From contig NZ_JAFBGM010000001.1 of the NCBI RefSeq assembly GCF_016811105.1, positions 2,881,714 through 2,945,713 of the forward strand: DNA of 64,000 nt, in the 5' to 3' direction. The translations under genes were made by a program, and so were the position numbers. Positions 42,096-51,103 of the stretch are shown piece by piece. Under the pieces are notes generated by a model, which was not told where the DNA came from, did not search any database, and saw nothing but the letters and a program-made list of their open reading frames with translations. Within the stretch, counting starts at the first letter, position 1. The number at the start of each line of letters is the position of its first letter. The stretch comes from Aurantibacter crassamenti (GTDB lineage: Bacteria > Bacteroidota > Bacteroidia > Flavobacteriales > Flavobacteriaceae).

Positions 42096-43832
42096 TTAAG
42101 TAGAAGTAATAGGTGGCTTTTTTAATAAGCGATCAAAGCATTCAAATAATAGAGCTAGACTTATAACTAAAGCTGAACCAATAAAATTAAGCCATAAATA
42201 GCCTAACTTCTCTTGACCTGATGGATATATATGTATAAGATTATAATACAGAACGATAATTAAAATTTGAGTAACCAAAGCCGCAAAGAATACGGCGTTA
42301 CCTTTCACAAATTTGAAAAAGAAAGCCAGTAAAAATATACCCAATACATTTCCATAAAATATTGAGCCAATGATATTGACCAATTGAATTAGGTTGTCAA
42401 ATAAGCTAGCAACACAAGCAATAAAAATTGCTATTACACCCCATAGAAGTGTAAAACCTTTTGAGGCTAAAACATAATGTTCATCAGACTTATCTTCTTT
42501 TTTATTACGTTTATATAAATCTAAGGCCGTAATAGTGCCCAAAGCATTAAGCTCTGATGCGGTTGAAGACATTGCAGCTGATAAAATCACTGCTAATAGT
42601 AATCCTATTAATCCCTTTGGTAAATTGTTTAGAATAAAATGAATAAAAACATAGTCTTTATCATTTGTTTCAGCCACACTATCAGCTTCTTTGATTAATG
42701 ATTTCGCAACAGCTCTATTAGTGCTATCTTTTGAGTTGATATTTATTATTTCAAGCTTAGCTTGCATAATAGCATCATATTCTTTTCTAGAGATTGCAGC
42801 TGAAAATTTATCTTGAGCCATTTTTTTATCAACTCCCAGTTCTTCATGTCGCTTATTGAGTTCAATATATCGCGGAGCTACATCAGAATTCATAACTGCT
42901 TGCGTAGCAGCTGGATTGAAATTTAAGGGAGCAGGATTATATTGATAAAATACAAATACCATGACACCAACTAGTAGAATAAAAAACTGCATTGGAATTT
43001 TAAGCATACCATTAAACACTAAACCCAATTGACTTTCACGAATTGACTTACCTGAAAGATAACGTTGAACCTGACTTTGATCAGTACCAAAATATGCCAA
43101 AGCAAGAAATAAACCTCCGGTAATACCACTCCAAAAAGTATAACGACTTTCAGTGTTAAAGCTAAAATCTAATATATTTAGTTTGTCACTTGCACCAGCA
43201 ATTTTTAAGGCCTTACTTAAATTAATATCGGCAGGTAAAGACCCAAGAATAAAAAAGAAAGTGACAAACATACCCAACATAATAATAAACATCTGTTGCT
43301 TTTGAGTAACACTTACCGCTCTTGTACCGCCAGAAACAGTATAAATTATTACTAATATACCTATGATAATATTTAGGGTACGAAGATCCCAGCCCAAAAC
43401 TGCGGAAAGAATTATGGAAGGAGCAAAGATTGTAATACCAGCAGCTAAGCCTCGTTGAACTAAAAATAAAATTGCAGCTAAAGAACGAGTTTTGAGATCA
43501 AAACGAGTTTCTAAAAACTCATATGCGGTATATACTTTAAGTCGATGATAAAGTGGAACAAAGACCAAGCAAATAATTATCATTGCTATCGGAAGTCCAA
43601 AATAAAATTGAACAAAACCCATACCGTCATGAAACGCTTGACCTGGGGTAGATAAAAAAGTTATGGCACTTGCTTGTGTTGCCATAACAGAAAGACCGAT
43701 AGTCCACCATTTTGCTTGGCGACCACCACGAACATAGTCATCAACATTTTTGCTGCCCTTTGTTTTCCACACGCCATAGCCTACTATAAAGAGTAGGGTA
43801 GCACAAAGTATTGTCCAATCAAGAATGCCCAT
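42096..43832 (-). CDS. Sodium:solute symporter (SSS family)
   Basis: A 578-residue inner-membrane transporter with about 13-14 hydrophobic helices. SSS marks include WTIGLSVMATQASAITFLS near residue 45, the GGTRAVSVTQKQQMFI segment and ILSAAMSSTASELNALGTI. An extended hydrophilic loop of about 90 residues (around 300-390) containing KRHEELGVDKKMAQDK interrupts the helices. It imports a sugar or similar solute with sodium. Its ATG directly follows the stop codon of a 33-residue membrane microprotein, forming a PIG-L/microprotein/SSS operon. Confidence 0.92.
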   Translation of the reverse strand: MGILDWTILCATLLFIVGYGVWKTKGSKNVDDYVRGGRQAKWWTIGLSVMATQASAITFLSTPGQAFHDGMGFVQFYFGLPIAMIIICLVFVPLYHRLKVYTAYEFLETRFDLKTRSLAAILFLVQRGLAAGITIFAPSIILSAVLGWDLRTLNIIIGILVIIYTVSGGTRAVSVTQKQQMFIIMLGMFVTFFFILGSLPADINLSKALKIAGASDKLNILDFSFNTESRYTFWSGITGGLFLALAYFGTDQSQVQRYLSGKSIRESQLGLVFNGMLKIPMQFFILLVGVMVFVFYQYNPAPLNFNPAATQAVMNSDVAPRYIELNKRHEELGVDKKMAQDKFSAAISRKEYDAIMQAKLEIININSKDSTNRAVAKSLIKEADSVAETNDKDYVFIHFILNNLPKGLIGLLLAVILSAAMSSTASELNALGTITALDLYKRNKKEDKSDEHYVLASKGFTLLWGVIAIFIACVASLFDNLIQLVNIIGSIFYGNVLGIFLLAFFFKFVKGNAVFFAALVTQILIIVLYYNLIHIYPSGQEKLGYLWLNFIGSALVISLALLFECFDRLLKKPPITST

Positions 43833-43934
43833 TTATATTGTTGATGTCATTATATAATAAAAAATAAGAATATAAAAGATATTCAAAATCAAAACCAAAG
43901 TGTACTCCTTTTTCCAAACAAATTTATCGTCCAT
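43833..43934 (-). CDS. 33-residue single-pass membrane microprotein
   Basis: A short minus-strand frame starts ATG at 43934 and ends TAA at 43833-43835. It has a charged start (MDDKFVWKKEYT) followed by a hydrophobic helix (LVLILNIFYILIFYYIM) and ends STI. It fills exactly the space between the PIG-L stop (43937) and the symporter start (43832), with 2 and 0 bases either side, so it is translated within the operon. The form FVWKKEYTLVL resembles short ORFs that I recall beside SSS symporters in other Flavobacteriia. A helper or stabilising subunit of the transporter is a reasonable guess; not shown by sequence. Confidence 0.72.
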   Translation of the reverse strand: MDDKFVWKKEYTLVLILNIFYILIFYYIMTSTI

Positions 43935-43936
43935 GG

Positions 43937-46471
43937 TTATCCTTTAACTTTTGGTTCTTTTTCTACTTTTTCTTTTCCGATGGAAAGCATATTTGCAAAG
44001 AGTTTGTAGGCGCCAGAAACACCTGCGGGTAATTCTCTAAAAAAGCTTAATCCTGTATAAATGTAATTTCCTTTGCCATAAGGTGCTACTAATAAACTTC
44101 CCTTTTTAGCACTCTCTCCTTGATCTTTCATTGAAAGAATCGGTGTAAATTCTTTTCCCCATTCATCGGGAAAATATAATCCACGTTCTTGAACCCATCC
44201 ATCGAAATCACTTTGATTAATCTTATTAGGAAAATTAACAAGCGCATTATTTTTGGCTATGATTTCTACTGCTGAGTTTTCATCAGTAACACGATCTCTA
44301 GATAATTTTAACTTGTATGGCGCAATATTTTCGTAGGCTTTATCCCATCTGCCTGCAGTATTGTATTGAATAATTAAGTTACCACCTTCTTTTACAAAAT
44401 CCAGCAAATATTTCTGTTTAAATTTTAAATCTGGTAACACATTATAGGCCCTAATGCCAACTACTACCGCATCGTATTTTTTCAATGTTCCGGTGCCTAT
44501 TGAATTTACATCAACTGTATGAACGGTATAGCCAATCTGTTCAAGGCTTTGCGGAACTTCATCTCCGGCACCAACTATGTATCCTATATGTTCACCAACC
44601 TTTTCAATATTTAAGCGAACTACTTTTGCCTCCGAAGGAAGTAAAACAGATTGCGTAGGTATATGATCATACGCAATGGTAACTAATTCTTTACTAATTA
44701 CATTATCGTCAATTCTAATAATCGGAGATATAAAACTTTCGTCTTCGTTTTCAGGAGGCGTTAATATGAAATTAATGGTTTGTACATCACCTTTTTTCTC
44801 AATAGTGAAAGGTTTTGTTTCTTGGTCTACTTTCCATCCTTCAGAAAAACAAAACTGTACTTCTCCTTTTAAGTTATTTGCATGTGCTTTAATGGTAACT
44901 GGAATTGTTTTTGGTTTGCCATCAGCAAAAATCAATACCTTATCATTAAAAGCGGCAGTGGCGACGGGCAGTATCTCAAAAGGCTGATATATTTCACCTT
45001 TATCTCGTTTCGCATATCTATGAATAACGGGCTTGATAAACGAAATTTCTTGACCATTAAAATCAAGAACAAATTCCATTTGAACCGTGCGAGGGGTTTC
45101 AGGTTTACCAATAAGGCTCTGATCATCCACTTTATACATGCCCAAGCTACCTTTTTCATTTAACCAATACGGACTAGTATAAGCAGCATCTGAAGGAATC
45201 TGAATTTCTAATTCATAATTATGTTTTTCATTTTCTTTTAGAAGGATATTTTTATTATCCGTCATATTTAGGTAAGGAATATTTAATGATTTTAAGGTAA
45301 TAGCTGCATTACTTCTATTTAAAACTTCTACAGCTAAACCGGCATTGCTTCCCGGATTCGCAATAGGATTATTTGCAGAAACTTCTAGAAATAAGCCCGT
45401 AATTTCTAGAATAATATTTTTAAGTTCTTCTGATTTTAAATCTTTCCAATGCTCATTTTTAATGTCTTGCAATAAGTTATATGCCTCAACTAATTGAGGA
45501 AGGTGTACTGAGGGATTCTTAAAATCGAAATTATTTTCAACTTTGGTTAAAATTTCTCCTATCGCTTTTCCTCCTTCAACTCTTAACCAGCTCGTATCAA
45601 TACCGTCAAAAATATTGGTTTTATCAAGTGGCATATCGCCTTTGAGTAATTCTACATATTCATTTTCAGAACCACGCGTATTTAATCTACCAAAACCTTG
45701 ACATAAATGTTGGCTACTAGCCATTGATGCAATTTCATTATTTGAAAGTCCTAATGAAGGATAAAACACACCTACATCCATACTAAGCATTTTAGACTTG
45801 TCAGCTTTTTCAAATTTTTCTTCACTACCATAAAACCACCAAGATGTGTTGAAGAAAAGGCGTTTTGGCTGCCAAGTTTCAACATGCTTTAATTGTTCTT
45901 TATATTGCTCGGAGTTATTAGTTAAATCAAAAGCTTCAACACTCAACATAGCGGAGGAAGTATGGTGCCCATGTGTGCTGCCAGGTGATCGGTGATCAAA
46001 TCTATTTATGATAACATCAGGCTGAAACTTACGAATTGCCCAAACCACATCACCTAAAACATCTTTCTTATTCCAGATTTTGAGCGTTTCATCTGGATGC
46101 TTAGAATAACCGAAATCATTAGCCCTAGAGAAAAATTGCTCTCCGCCATCAGTTCTTCTTGCAGCCAAAAGTTCTTGCGTACGTAAAACGCCTAATAGTT
46201 CTCGTAATTCAGATCCAATTAAATTTTGACCTCCATCACCTCTGGTTAACGAAAGATAACCCGTTCTTGCTTTTTCATTGTTAGATAAATATGAGATTAA
46301 CCGTGTATTTTCATCATCAGGGTGAGCAGCAATGTATAAAGCAGAACCCAAAAAATTAAGCTTTTGAATACTGTGATATATTTCTGAGGACGATGGTTTT
46401 GAAGGCGATTGTGCCTTCGTATTTTGGTTGGTCAGAAGTATTCCTAGAAAGAATACCAGAAATACGCGCAT
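43937..46471 (-). CDS. PIG-L family deacetylase, large exported form
   Basis: An 844-residue secreted protein with a signal peptide (VFLVFFLGILLTNQNTKAQ). The N-terminal PIG-L/LmbE zinc deacetylase domain has AHPDDE at residues 49-54, TRGDGGQNLIG, and the later H-rich SPGSTHGHHTSS. The middle (about 380-600) is beta-rich, like fibronectin/NEW3-type domains. The C-terminal 200 residues hold a glutamine-amidotransferase-like fold (KYDAVVVGIRAYN, FVKEGGNLIIQYNT). PIG-L enzymes remove N-acetyl groups from amino-sugar compounds, so an N-acetylated glycan may be the target of this locus. First gene of the operon with the microprotein and SSS transporter; TATCTTTG at 46495-46502 fits a -7 box, without a clear -33 TTG. 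Confidence 0.9.
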   Translation of the reverse strand: MRVFLVFFLGILLTNQNTKAQSPSKPSSSEIYHSIQKLNFLGSALYIAAHPDDENTRLISYLSNNEKARTGYLSLTRGDGGQNLIGSELRELLGVLRTQELLAARRTDGGEQFFSRANDFGYSKHPDETLKIWNKKDVLGDVVWAIRKFQPDVIINRFDHRSPGSTHGHHTSSAMLSVEAFDLTNNSEQYKEQLKHVETWQPKRLFFNTSWWFYGSEEKFEKADKSKMLSMDVGVFYPSLGLSNNEIASMASSQHLCQGFGRLNTRGSENEYVELLKGDMPLDKTNIFDGIDTSWLRVEGGKAIGEILTKVENNFDFKNPSVHLPQLVEAYNLLQDIKNEHWKDLKSEELKNIILEITGLFLEVSANNPIANPGSNAGLAVEVLNRSNAAITLKSLNIPYLNMTDNKNILLKENEKHNYELEIQIPSDAAYTSPYWLNEKGSLGMYKVDDQSLIGKPETPRTVQMEFVLDFNGQEISFIKPVIHRYAKRDKGEIYQPFEILPVATAAFNDKVLIFADGKPKTIPVTIKAHANNLKGEVQFCFSEGWKVDQETKPFTIEKKGDVQTINFILTPPENEDESFISPIIRIDDNVISKELVTIAYDHIPTQSVLLPSEAKVVRLNIEKVGEHIGYIVGAGDEVPQSLEQIGYTVHTVDVNSIGTGTLKKYDAVVVGIRAYNVLPDLKFKQKYLLDFVKEGGNLIIQYNTAGRWDKAYENIAPYKLKLSRDRVTDENSAVEIIAKNNALVNFPNKINQSDFDGWVQERGLYFPDEWGKEFTPILSMKDQGESAKKGSLLVAPYGKGNYIYTGLSFFRELPAGVSGAYKLFANMLSIGKEKVEKEPKVKG

Positions 46472-46571
46472 AGGTAAATCATTTTGTAGTTACCCAAAGA
46501 TAGCAAGTTTAACAGGCTTTAAATAATAATTAAAACTTCTTTAACAGGTTTTTATGGTTAGGCTTATGACA

Positions 46572-47618
46572 CTATTTACCAGACCATTTTTTCCTTTTAA
46601 TAAAATAAACGGTACCAAGTACTATTAGTAACATTACACCAAGAACTATGAAGTAGCCATTTTTCGATTTTAATTCTGGCATATTTTCAAAGTTCATACC
46701 GTATATGCCCGCCAAAAAAGTTAATGGAATAAAAATTACAGAGAAAATTGTTAAGGTGCGCATAACCTCATTAAGTCTATGGTTTTGTATGCTAAACATC
46801 AAATTTATTGAGCTTTCTAAATGTTGAAGTTTATGATCAATTTCATCAGTAAGCATTTTAACCTGTTCGCGGGATTCGTCAAAATATTTTTTATTGAATT
46901 TTTCAAACTCAAAAAGTTGCAAATGACTTAATGCTTCGTTTAAACTAGTAGAAGCTCGCTTTATTTGATACAGTTGTCGTTTTTGATTTTCAACCAATCT
47001 TGCAAATTCTGGTGTGGGCCGTACATCATCAGGATTATCTAACCCAATATTATCTTCGTTTAGTTTTTCAAAGGCAGAATAATAATTATCAATAATTGCC
47101 TCAATAAGTAAGAAAAATAGATAATCAGCACCCTTCTTTCGTACTACCCCTAAGTTATCTCGCAAACGTGATCGAATATGTTCAAAATGATCACCATAAA
47201 CCTCTTGTACTGACCAGACATAATTATCACCCACTATAAAAACTAATTGTTCAAACTTGACTTCTTCTTTATCTTCTGAGTAATATGGAGATTTTAGCGT
47301 TAGAAAAAAACATTGATTAAGTTCAATTACTTTATTTCTATGGTTATTGTCAAGAATTAAGTAGCTTAAAAATTCATCAATACCATTTTGGGCAACAATC
47401 TTTTTAATTTGGTGTGCATACTGAAATCCGTAAATATTTAGCCAACTTATTGTATCCGGACTTTCTTTAATGTTAATACTTTCAAGACCAGTTAAGTTTT
47501 TTAATTCTGAATGGTTGGCATCATACCGAATCAAACTAAAATCAGAAAGAAATTCTTCTAATTTTACTTCTTTATAATCGCCATATGGATTGGCTTTGCG
47601 CCGATTTTTTCTTCTCAT
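46572..47618 (-). CDS. corA: CorA-type magnesium/cobalt transporter
   Basis: A 348-residue inner-membrane channel. The long soluble N-terminal domain ends in the stalk helix (TDEIDHKLQHLESSINLMFS), then TM1 (LTIFSVIFIPLTFLAGI), the selectivity motif YGMNFENMPE with GMN intact, and TM2 (YFIVLGVMLLIVLGTVYFI) with a basic tail. It forms a pentamer for Mg2+ uptake. Last gene of a minus-strand run from DUF2520; 35 bases after the MscS gene. Confidence 0.95.
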   Translation of the reverse strand: MRRKNRRKANPYGDYKEVKLEEFLSDFSLIRYDANHSELKNLTGLESINIKESPDTISWLNIYGFQYAHQIKKIVAQNGIDEFLSYLILDNNHRNKVIELNQCFFLTLKSPYYSEDKEEVKFEQLVFIVGDNYVWSVQEVYGDHFEHIRSRLRDNLGVVRKKGADYLFFLLIEAIIDNYYSAFEKLNEDNIGLDNPDDVRPTPEFARLVENQKRQLYQIKRASTSLNEALSHLQLFEFEKFNKKYFDESREQVKMLTDEIDHKLQHLESSINLMFSIQNHRLNEVMRTLTIFSVIFIPLTFLAGIYGMNFENMPELKSKNGYFIVLGVMLLIVLGTVYFIKRKKWSGK

Positions 47619-47653
47619 TTGAAAGCTATTAATAGCAGTAATAAATAGAAACG

Positions 47654-48199
47654 CTAAATATCATAATCAATATCCTCATCAAAACCAGCATTCTTTTCAA
47701 TAAGCACCACACCTTTTTGTAGCAGTAAGTTGTTTGGATACGTTAGTAATTCTCCATTATCTTTTCTTAAATGTAAGTGGAAAGCAGCTATATCAAGAAT
47801 TAATGCTTCTTCAGAGAATTCTGAGTCGTGTACTTTAATACGATCTCCGATTTTAAAAGGGTACCAAAAAAACAAAATAATTCCGGCTGTTACATTACTG
47901 AGAATAGACCAACTAGCAAAAAGTGCCACACCAATTACCGCAAAAATTGACGACATAACAAGGCCTAGTTCTTTAAAATCAACACCCCATATAAAAATCA
48001 ATATAATAGCACCAATTGCAACAAGTGAAAATGAAATGTATTTATTCACCATTTTCGTGCGGATCAAATTCTTATCTCGTATTTGACCAATTCTGTTTAT
48101 TGCCTGGGTGACAATAAAGCGAAGTAGAAAAATAACAATAATACAAATAAGGGTTCCTAAAAGTTCAGATTGATTCTCTTCAAAAAATACTTTCATCAT
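47654..48199 (-). CDS. Small MscS-type mechanosensitive channel protein
   Basis: A 181-residue membrane protein. Transmembrane segments lie at about 15-35 (LLGTLICIIVIFLLRFIVTQ), 60-80 and 85-115; then the MscS beta domain (FWYPFKIGDRIKVHD, EALILDIAAFHLHLR, YPNNLLLQKGVVLIEK). It ends soon after, lacking the alpha/beta vestibule of E. coli MscS (286 residues), so it is a minimal form. Its start overlaps the stop of the upstream exported-protein gene by 4 bases, indicating coupled translation. Confidence 0.88.
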   Translation of the reverse strand: MMKVFFEENQSELLGTLICIIVIFLLRFIVTQAINRIGQIRDKNLIRTKMVNKYISFSLVAIGAIILIFIWGVDFKELGLVMSSIFAVIGVALFASWSILSNVTAGIILFFWYPFKIGDRIKVHDSEFSEEALILDIAAFHLHLRKDNGELLTYPNNLLLQKGVVLIEKNAGFDEDIDYDI

Positions 48200-49149
48200 A
48201 ATCCAAGGCTGTCTCTAAGTGGAAGAAATTCGTTTCGATTCTTTTGCCAATATGGGCTTTTAATTGTTTTGATTTTGGTGGCAGTTGAAGTCATTACTTT
48301 TTTACTATTTCCAAAGCCACTTTCAAAAGTTTCTGACCACCCGATAATTGCATATGGAAACCTAGAATCAAAATTTATCTTCACTTCTCTTTTCAGTTCT
48401 GGGTAATTAATTTCATAAGTTGAAACCAATCCATTATCAGTTAAAGCTAAATTTGCATTATAAGCTTTTAATTCGCTGTGAGACAGTCTGATATGTTCAA
48501 AAGAAGGAATAACTTTAAATTCACCAACCGGTAGTTCTTTAGGGTTGATTCTCAGCTTATTCCACAGTTCATTTTCAAGAATATTTTTTTCAAGATTTAT
48601 CGATTGATCCGCCTCATTTTCGAAATATGAATGTGACATTATTTCAAACTTATCTCTGTTATTTAATTGCGAATAAACTTGACCACACCATTCTTGAGAT
48701 GAAAACGAAAGCTTTATTGCATGACTATTATCATACACAGGATAAAAGCTACTACTCATTATTGAATAAGGGTAAATACCTGTCAAATAATTTTTAGTAG
48801 CATTCAATTTTAGAACAGGAATATTATCTGGATTATTACCATCAGCCTTTGTTTGCTTTTCTGCTAAAAAGGGTTCGGTAACATAAATAAGTACAGCTGT
48901 ACCTTCGCGCATTTCACCGTAACGTGCTTGTTCTAATTTATAGGAAGTAATCTCTGCTTCACCAGCATACCAATAATCTTTAAAGGCATCAGAAAGTTCT
49001 TTTTTAGGCAAAGTTGTTTTTGAAACAACTTCGCTATGTGCTAAATCTTTGGTATCCTCTTTTTTATTCGCATTACAAGACTCAAAAGTAGAGACGATTG
49101 CTGCTAAAAAAACCAACGATAATTCTAATGTAATCCACTTTTTAAACAT
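48196..49149 (-). CDS. Conserved exported protein, not Maf
   Basis: A 317-residue protein with an N-terminal export signal (LSLVFLAAIVSTFESC; the cysteine may be a lipobox). Homologues in Flavobacteriia are often named septum formation inhibitor Maf, apparently by transfer from the neighbouring true maf gene; no Maf motif is present. The body shows beta-rich segments such as YWYAGEAEITSYKLEQARYG, GTAVLIYVTEPF and SHSYFENEAD, and an ending SPYWQKNRNEFLPLRD. Function unknown. It sits between maf and the small MscS gene, overlapping the latter. Confidence 0.75.
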   Translation of the reverse strand: MFKKWITLELSLVFLAAIVSTFESCNANKKEDTKDLAHSEVVSKTTLPKKELSDAFKDYWYAGEAEITSYKLEQARYGEMREGTAVLIYVTEPFLAEKQTKADGNNPDNIPVLKLNATKNYLTGIYPYSIMSSSFYPVYDNSHAIKLSFSSQEWCGQVYSQLNNRDKFEIMSHSYFENEADQSINLEKNILENELWNKLRINPKELPVGEFKVIPSFEHIRLSHSELKAYNANLALTDNGLVSTYEINYPELKREVKINFDSRFPYAIIGWSETFESGFGNSKKVMTSTATKIKTIKSPYWQKNRNEFLPLRDSLGL

Positions 49150-49173
49150 AATATAAAGTTACTTAAAAATCGA

Positions 49174-49761
49174 TCATTCAATTAACTCATTAAACATTTT
49201 ATAAACTAAATGAGTGGGTAGGCCGACTACGTTAGCATACGAGCCTTGAACTTCCTCAATTGCAATCAAGCCAATCCATTCTTGAATACCATATGCTCCC
49301 GCTTTGTCATAGGGTTTATAATTTTCAATATAGTAATCTATTTCAGCAGTTGCTAATTCTTTGAATTTCACCTTAGTTGTACACGACTTTGTCAGTTGTG
49401 TAGTTGATAAATTAAAACATACAGAGGTTATTACGTCATGCCATTCACCTGACATAGCATTCAACATGTTAAATGCTTCTTGCTTGTCTTTTGGTTTTCC
49501 TAATGCTTGATTATTATACCAAACAATAGTATCTGAAGTAACTACAATTTGTATTGGTTTAATTTCAGATAAAAACGCCTTTCCTTTCAATTCAGCCAAA
49601 TAATCAGTTATTTCACTTGCTTTTAGGTTCGGCGGATAAATTTCTTCTATCTCCTTTAATTTTATTTTAAAATCAATATCGAGCTGTCTGAAATATTCTT
49701 GTCGTCTTGGGGAGCCTGATGCCAAGATAATTTCGTAATTTTTGAGCTTTTCTTTTAGCAT
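49174..49761 (-). CDS. maf: Maf-like nucleoside triphosphate pyrophosphatase
   Basis: A 195-residue cytosolic house-cleaning enzyme that hydrolyses non-canonical or pyrimidine nucleotides. The signature is IILASGSPRRQEYFRQLDID; SDTIVWYNNQALGKPKDK and YDKAGAYGIQEW complete the site. The ATG at 49761 (MLKEKLKNYE) is preferred: the longer frame from 49806 would overlap kdsC by 41 bases and adds non-family residues. It starts 4 bases after kdsC. Confidence 0.92.
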   Translation of the reverse strand: MLKEKLKNYEIILASGSPRRQEYFRQLDIDFKIKLKEIEEIYPPNLKASEITDYLAELKGKAFLSEIKPIQIVVTSDTIVWYNNQALGKPKDKQEAFNMLNAMSGEWHDVITSVCFNLSTTQLTKSCTTKVKFKELATAEIDYYIENYKPYDKAGAYGIQEWIGLIAIEEVQGSYANVVGLPTHLVYKMFNELIE

Positions 49762-49765
49762 TAAC

Positions 49766-50293
49766 TTAGTCGTTTTTTGCACTAAAATTTCCTTCCCAAT
49801 CACCACGTACTTTTAGTACCTGCTCTATTATGTCTCTCGCACAGCCATCACCGCCATTTTTATGCGAAACATAAGCTGAAACATCTTTTACTTGGGGCAC
49901 CGCGTTTTGAGGGCAGCAAGGTAGAGCAACCATTTGCATGGCAGGTATATCAGGCATATCATCACCCATAAAAAGTACATTTTCAGGCTCGATATTGTGG
50001 TTGTTGAGATACTCATCTAAATGTTCTGCCTTTAAATGTGCATTCATATAAAAATTAGTTATTCCAAGACCTTGCAAACGAATTTTAACACCATTATTAT
50101 TTCCGCCAGTAATAATGCAAACATTATATCCTTTCTTAACAGCAGTCTTTAAAGCGTAACCATCTTTAACATTCATAGAGCGCAATAATTCACCTTCATT
50201 TGTGATAAAAACAGAGCCATCGGTTAACACACCATCCACATCAAAAACAAATGTGGTAATATTATTTAAAGAAGCTTTATAACTTTTGTCCAT
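49766..50293 (-). CDS. kdsC: 3-deoxy-D-manno-octulosonate 8-phosphate phosphatase (HAD IIIA)
   Basis: A 175-residue HAD phosphatase that dephosphorylates KDO-8-P in lipopolysaccharide core synthesis. The HAD motif I is TTFVFDVDGVLTDGS, motif II is CIITGGNN, the KdsC-typical VKDGYALK is present, and motif III/IV reads VLFMGDDMPDIPAM. Length is typical of KdsC tetramers. It overlaps the end of the DUF2520 gene by 17 bases and is followed by maf at 4 bases, so the three genes are co-transcribed. Confidence 0.92.
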   Translation of the reverse strand: MDKSYKASLNNITTFVFDVDGVLTDGSVFITNEGELLRSMNVKDGYALKTAVKKGYNVCIITGGNNNGVKIRLQGLGITNFYMNAHLKAEHLDEYLNNHNIEPENVLFMGDDMPDIPAMQMVALPCCPQNAVPQVKDVSAYVSHKNGGDGCARDIIEQVLKVRGDWEGNFSAKND

Positions 50294-50996
50294 AGGTATT
50301 TAGAATTGATTCAGTTAGTTGTTCGTAAATCTTTAAGTGATTCGGATTTTCAATTAATTTTTTATGCTCCTTTATCGTGTTTAAATCATGTCGTCTTGCA
50401 GGGCCAGTTTGTGCATCAAAAGGGGAAACTGTTTTTATTTTATCAACCGTTTCAAGAATTAAAGGTTTCATTAGGTCAAAAGACAAATTATTTTCTTCAC
50501 AAATTTCTTTAGCGATATGAAACATATGATTACTAAAATTATTAGTGAACATCGCTGCTAGATGTAAAATTCGCCGTTGTTCAGATGAAACTTTTTGAAC
50601 AGAATTAGATATTGAATTTGCTAACTTTTCAAGTAAAATATATTCGTCATCATGCACAGCCTCAAGGCAAATGGGTACTAAGCTGAAATCAATTTTCTTG
50701 TCCTTTGAAAAGGTCTGTAATGGATAGAATACAGCTTTTCGTTTGTTTGGTAACTCATGAATTGAAGTGCAACCAGAGGTGTGTGCGATTAAAGTATCAA
50801 TACCAATCAATTTTTTTGCAACTTCAATTATAGCTGAATCACTAACTGCAATTATACAAATGTCTGGTTGATCTATTTTTGTTAATAAATCATCGCGACC
50901 GCTATATATAGTCAACTCAACATTTTCAACACTTTGAAAAGCATTTGCTAGATGATACGATACATTACCACCGCCGATAAGTGCTACTTTAATCAT
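50277..50996 (-). CDS. Rossmann-fold DUF2520 protein
   Basis: A 239-residue dehydrogenase-like protein. The N-terminal NAD(P)-binding motif is ALIGGGNVSYHLANAF, followed by ICIIAVSDSAI and IAHTSGCTSI; the C-terminal DUF2520 helical domain has AAMFTNNFSNHMFHIA and TGPARRHD. The family resembles ketopantoate reductase and 6-phosphogluconate dehydrogenase, but the substrate is unknown. First gene of the run to CorA; overlaps kdsC by 17 bases. Confidence 0.9.
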   Translation of the reverse strand: MIKVALIGGGNVSYHLANAFQSVENVELTIYSGRDDLLTKIDQPDICIIAVSDSAIIEVAKKLIGIDTLIAHTSGCTSIHELPNKRKAVFYPLQTFSKDKKIDFSLVPICLEAVHDDEYILLEKLANSISNSVQKVSSEQRRILHLAAMFTNNFSNHMFHIAKEICEENNLSFDLMKPLILETVDKIKTVSPFDAQTGPARRHDLNTIKEHKKLIENPNHLKIYEQLTESILNTYGQKL

Positions 50997-51103
50997 ACTA
51001 CAAAATTAGGTATATTTTTATGCTTGACAACTTACTATTTTCATAACTAATGTCTTTAAATTTCTTTTTCTATTTTTATAAAAAACAATTTAAACGCAGC
51101 AGT

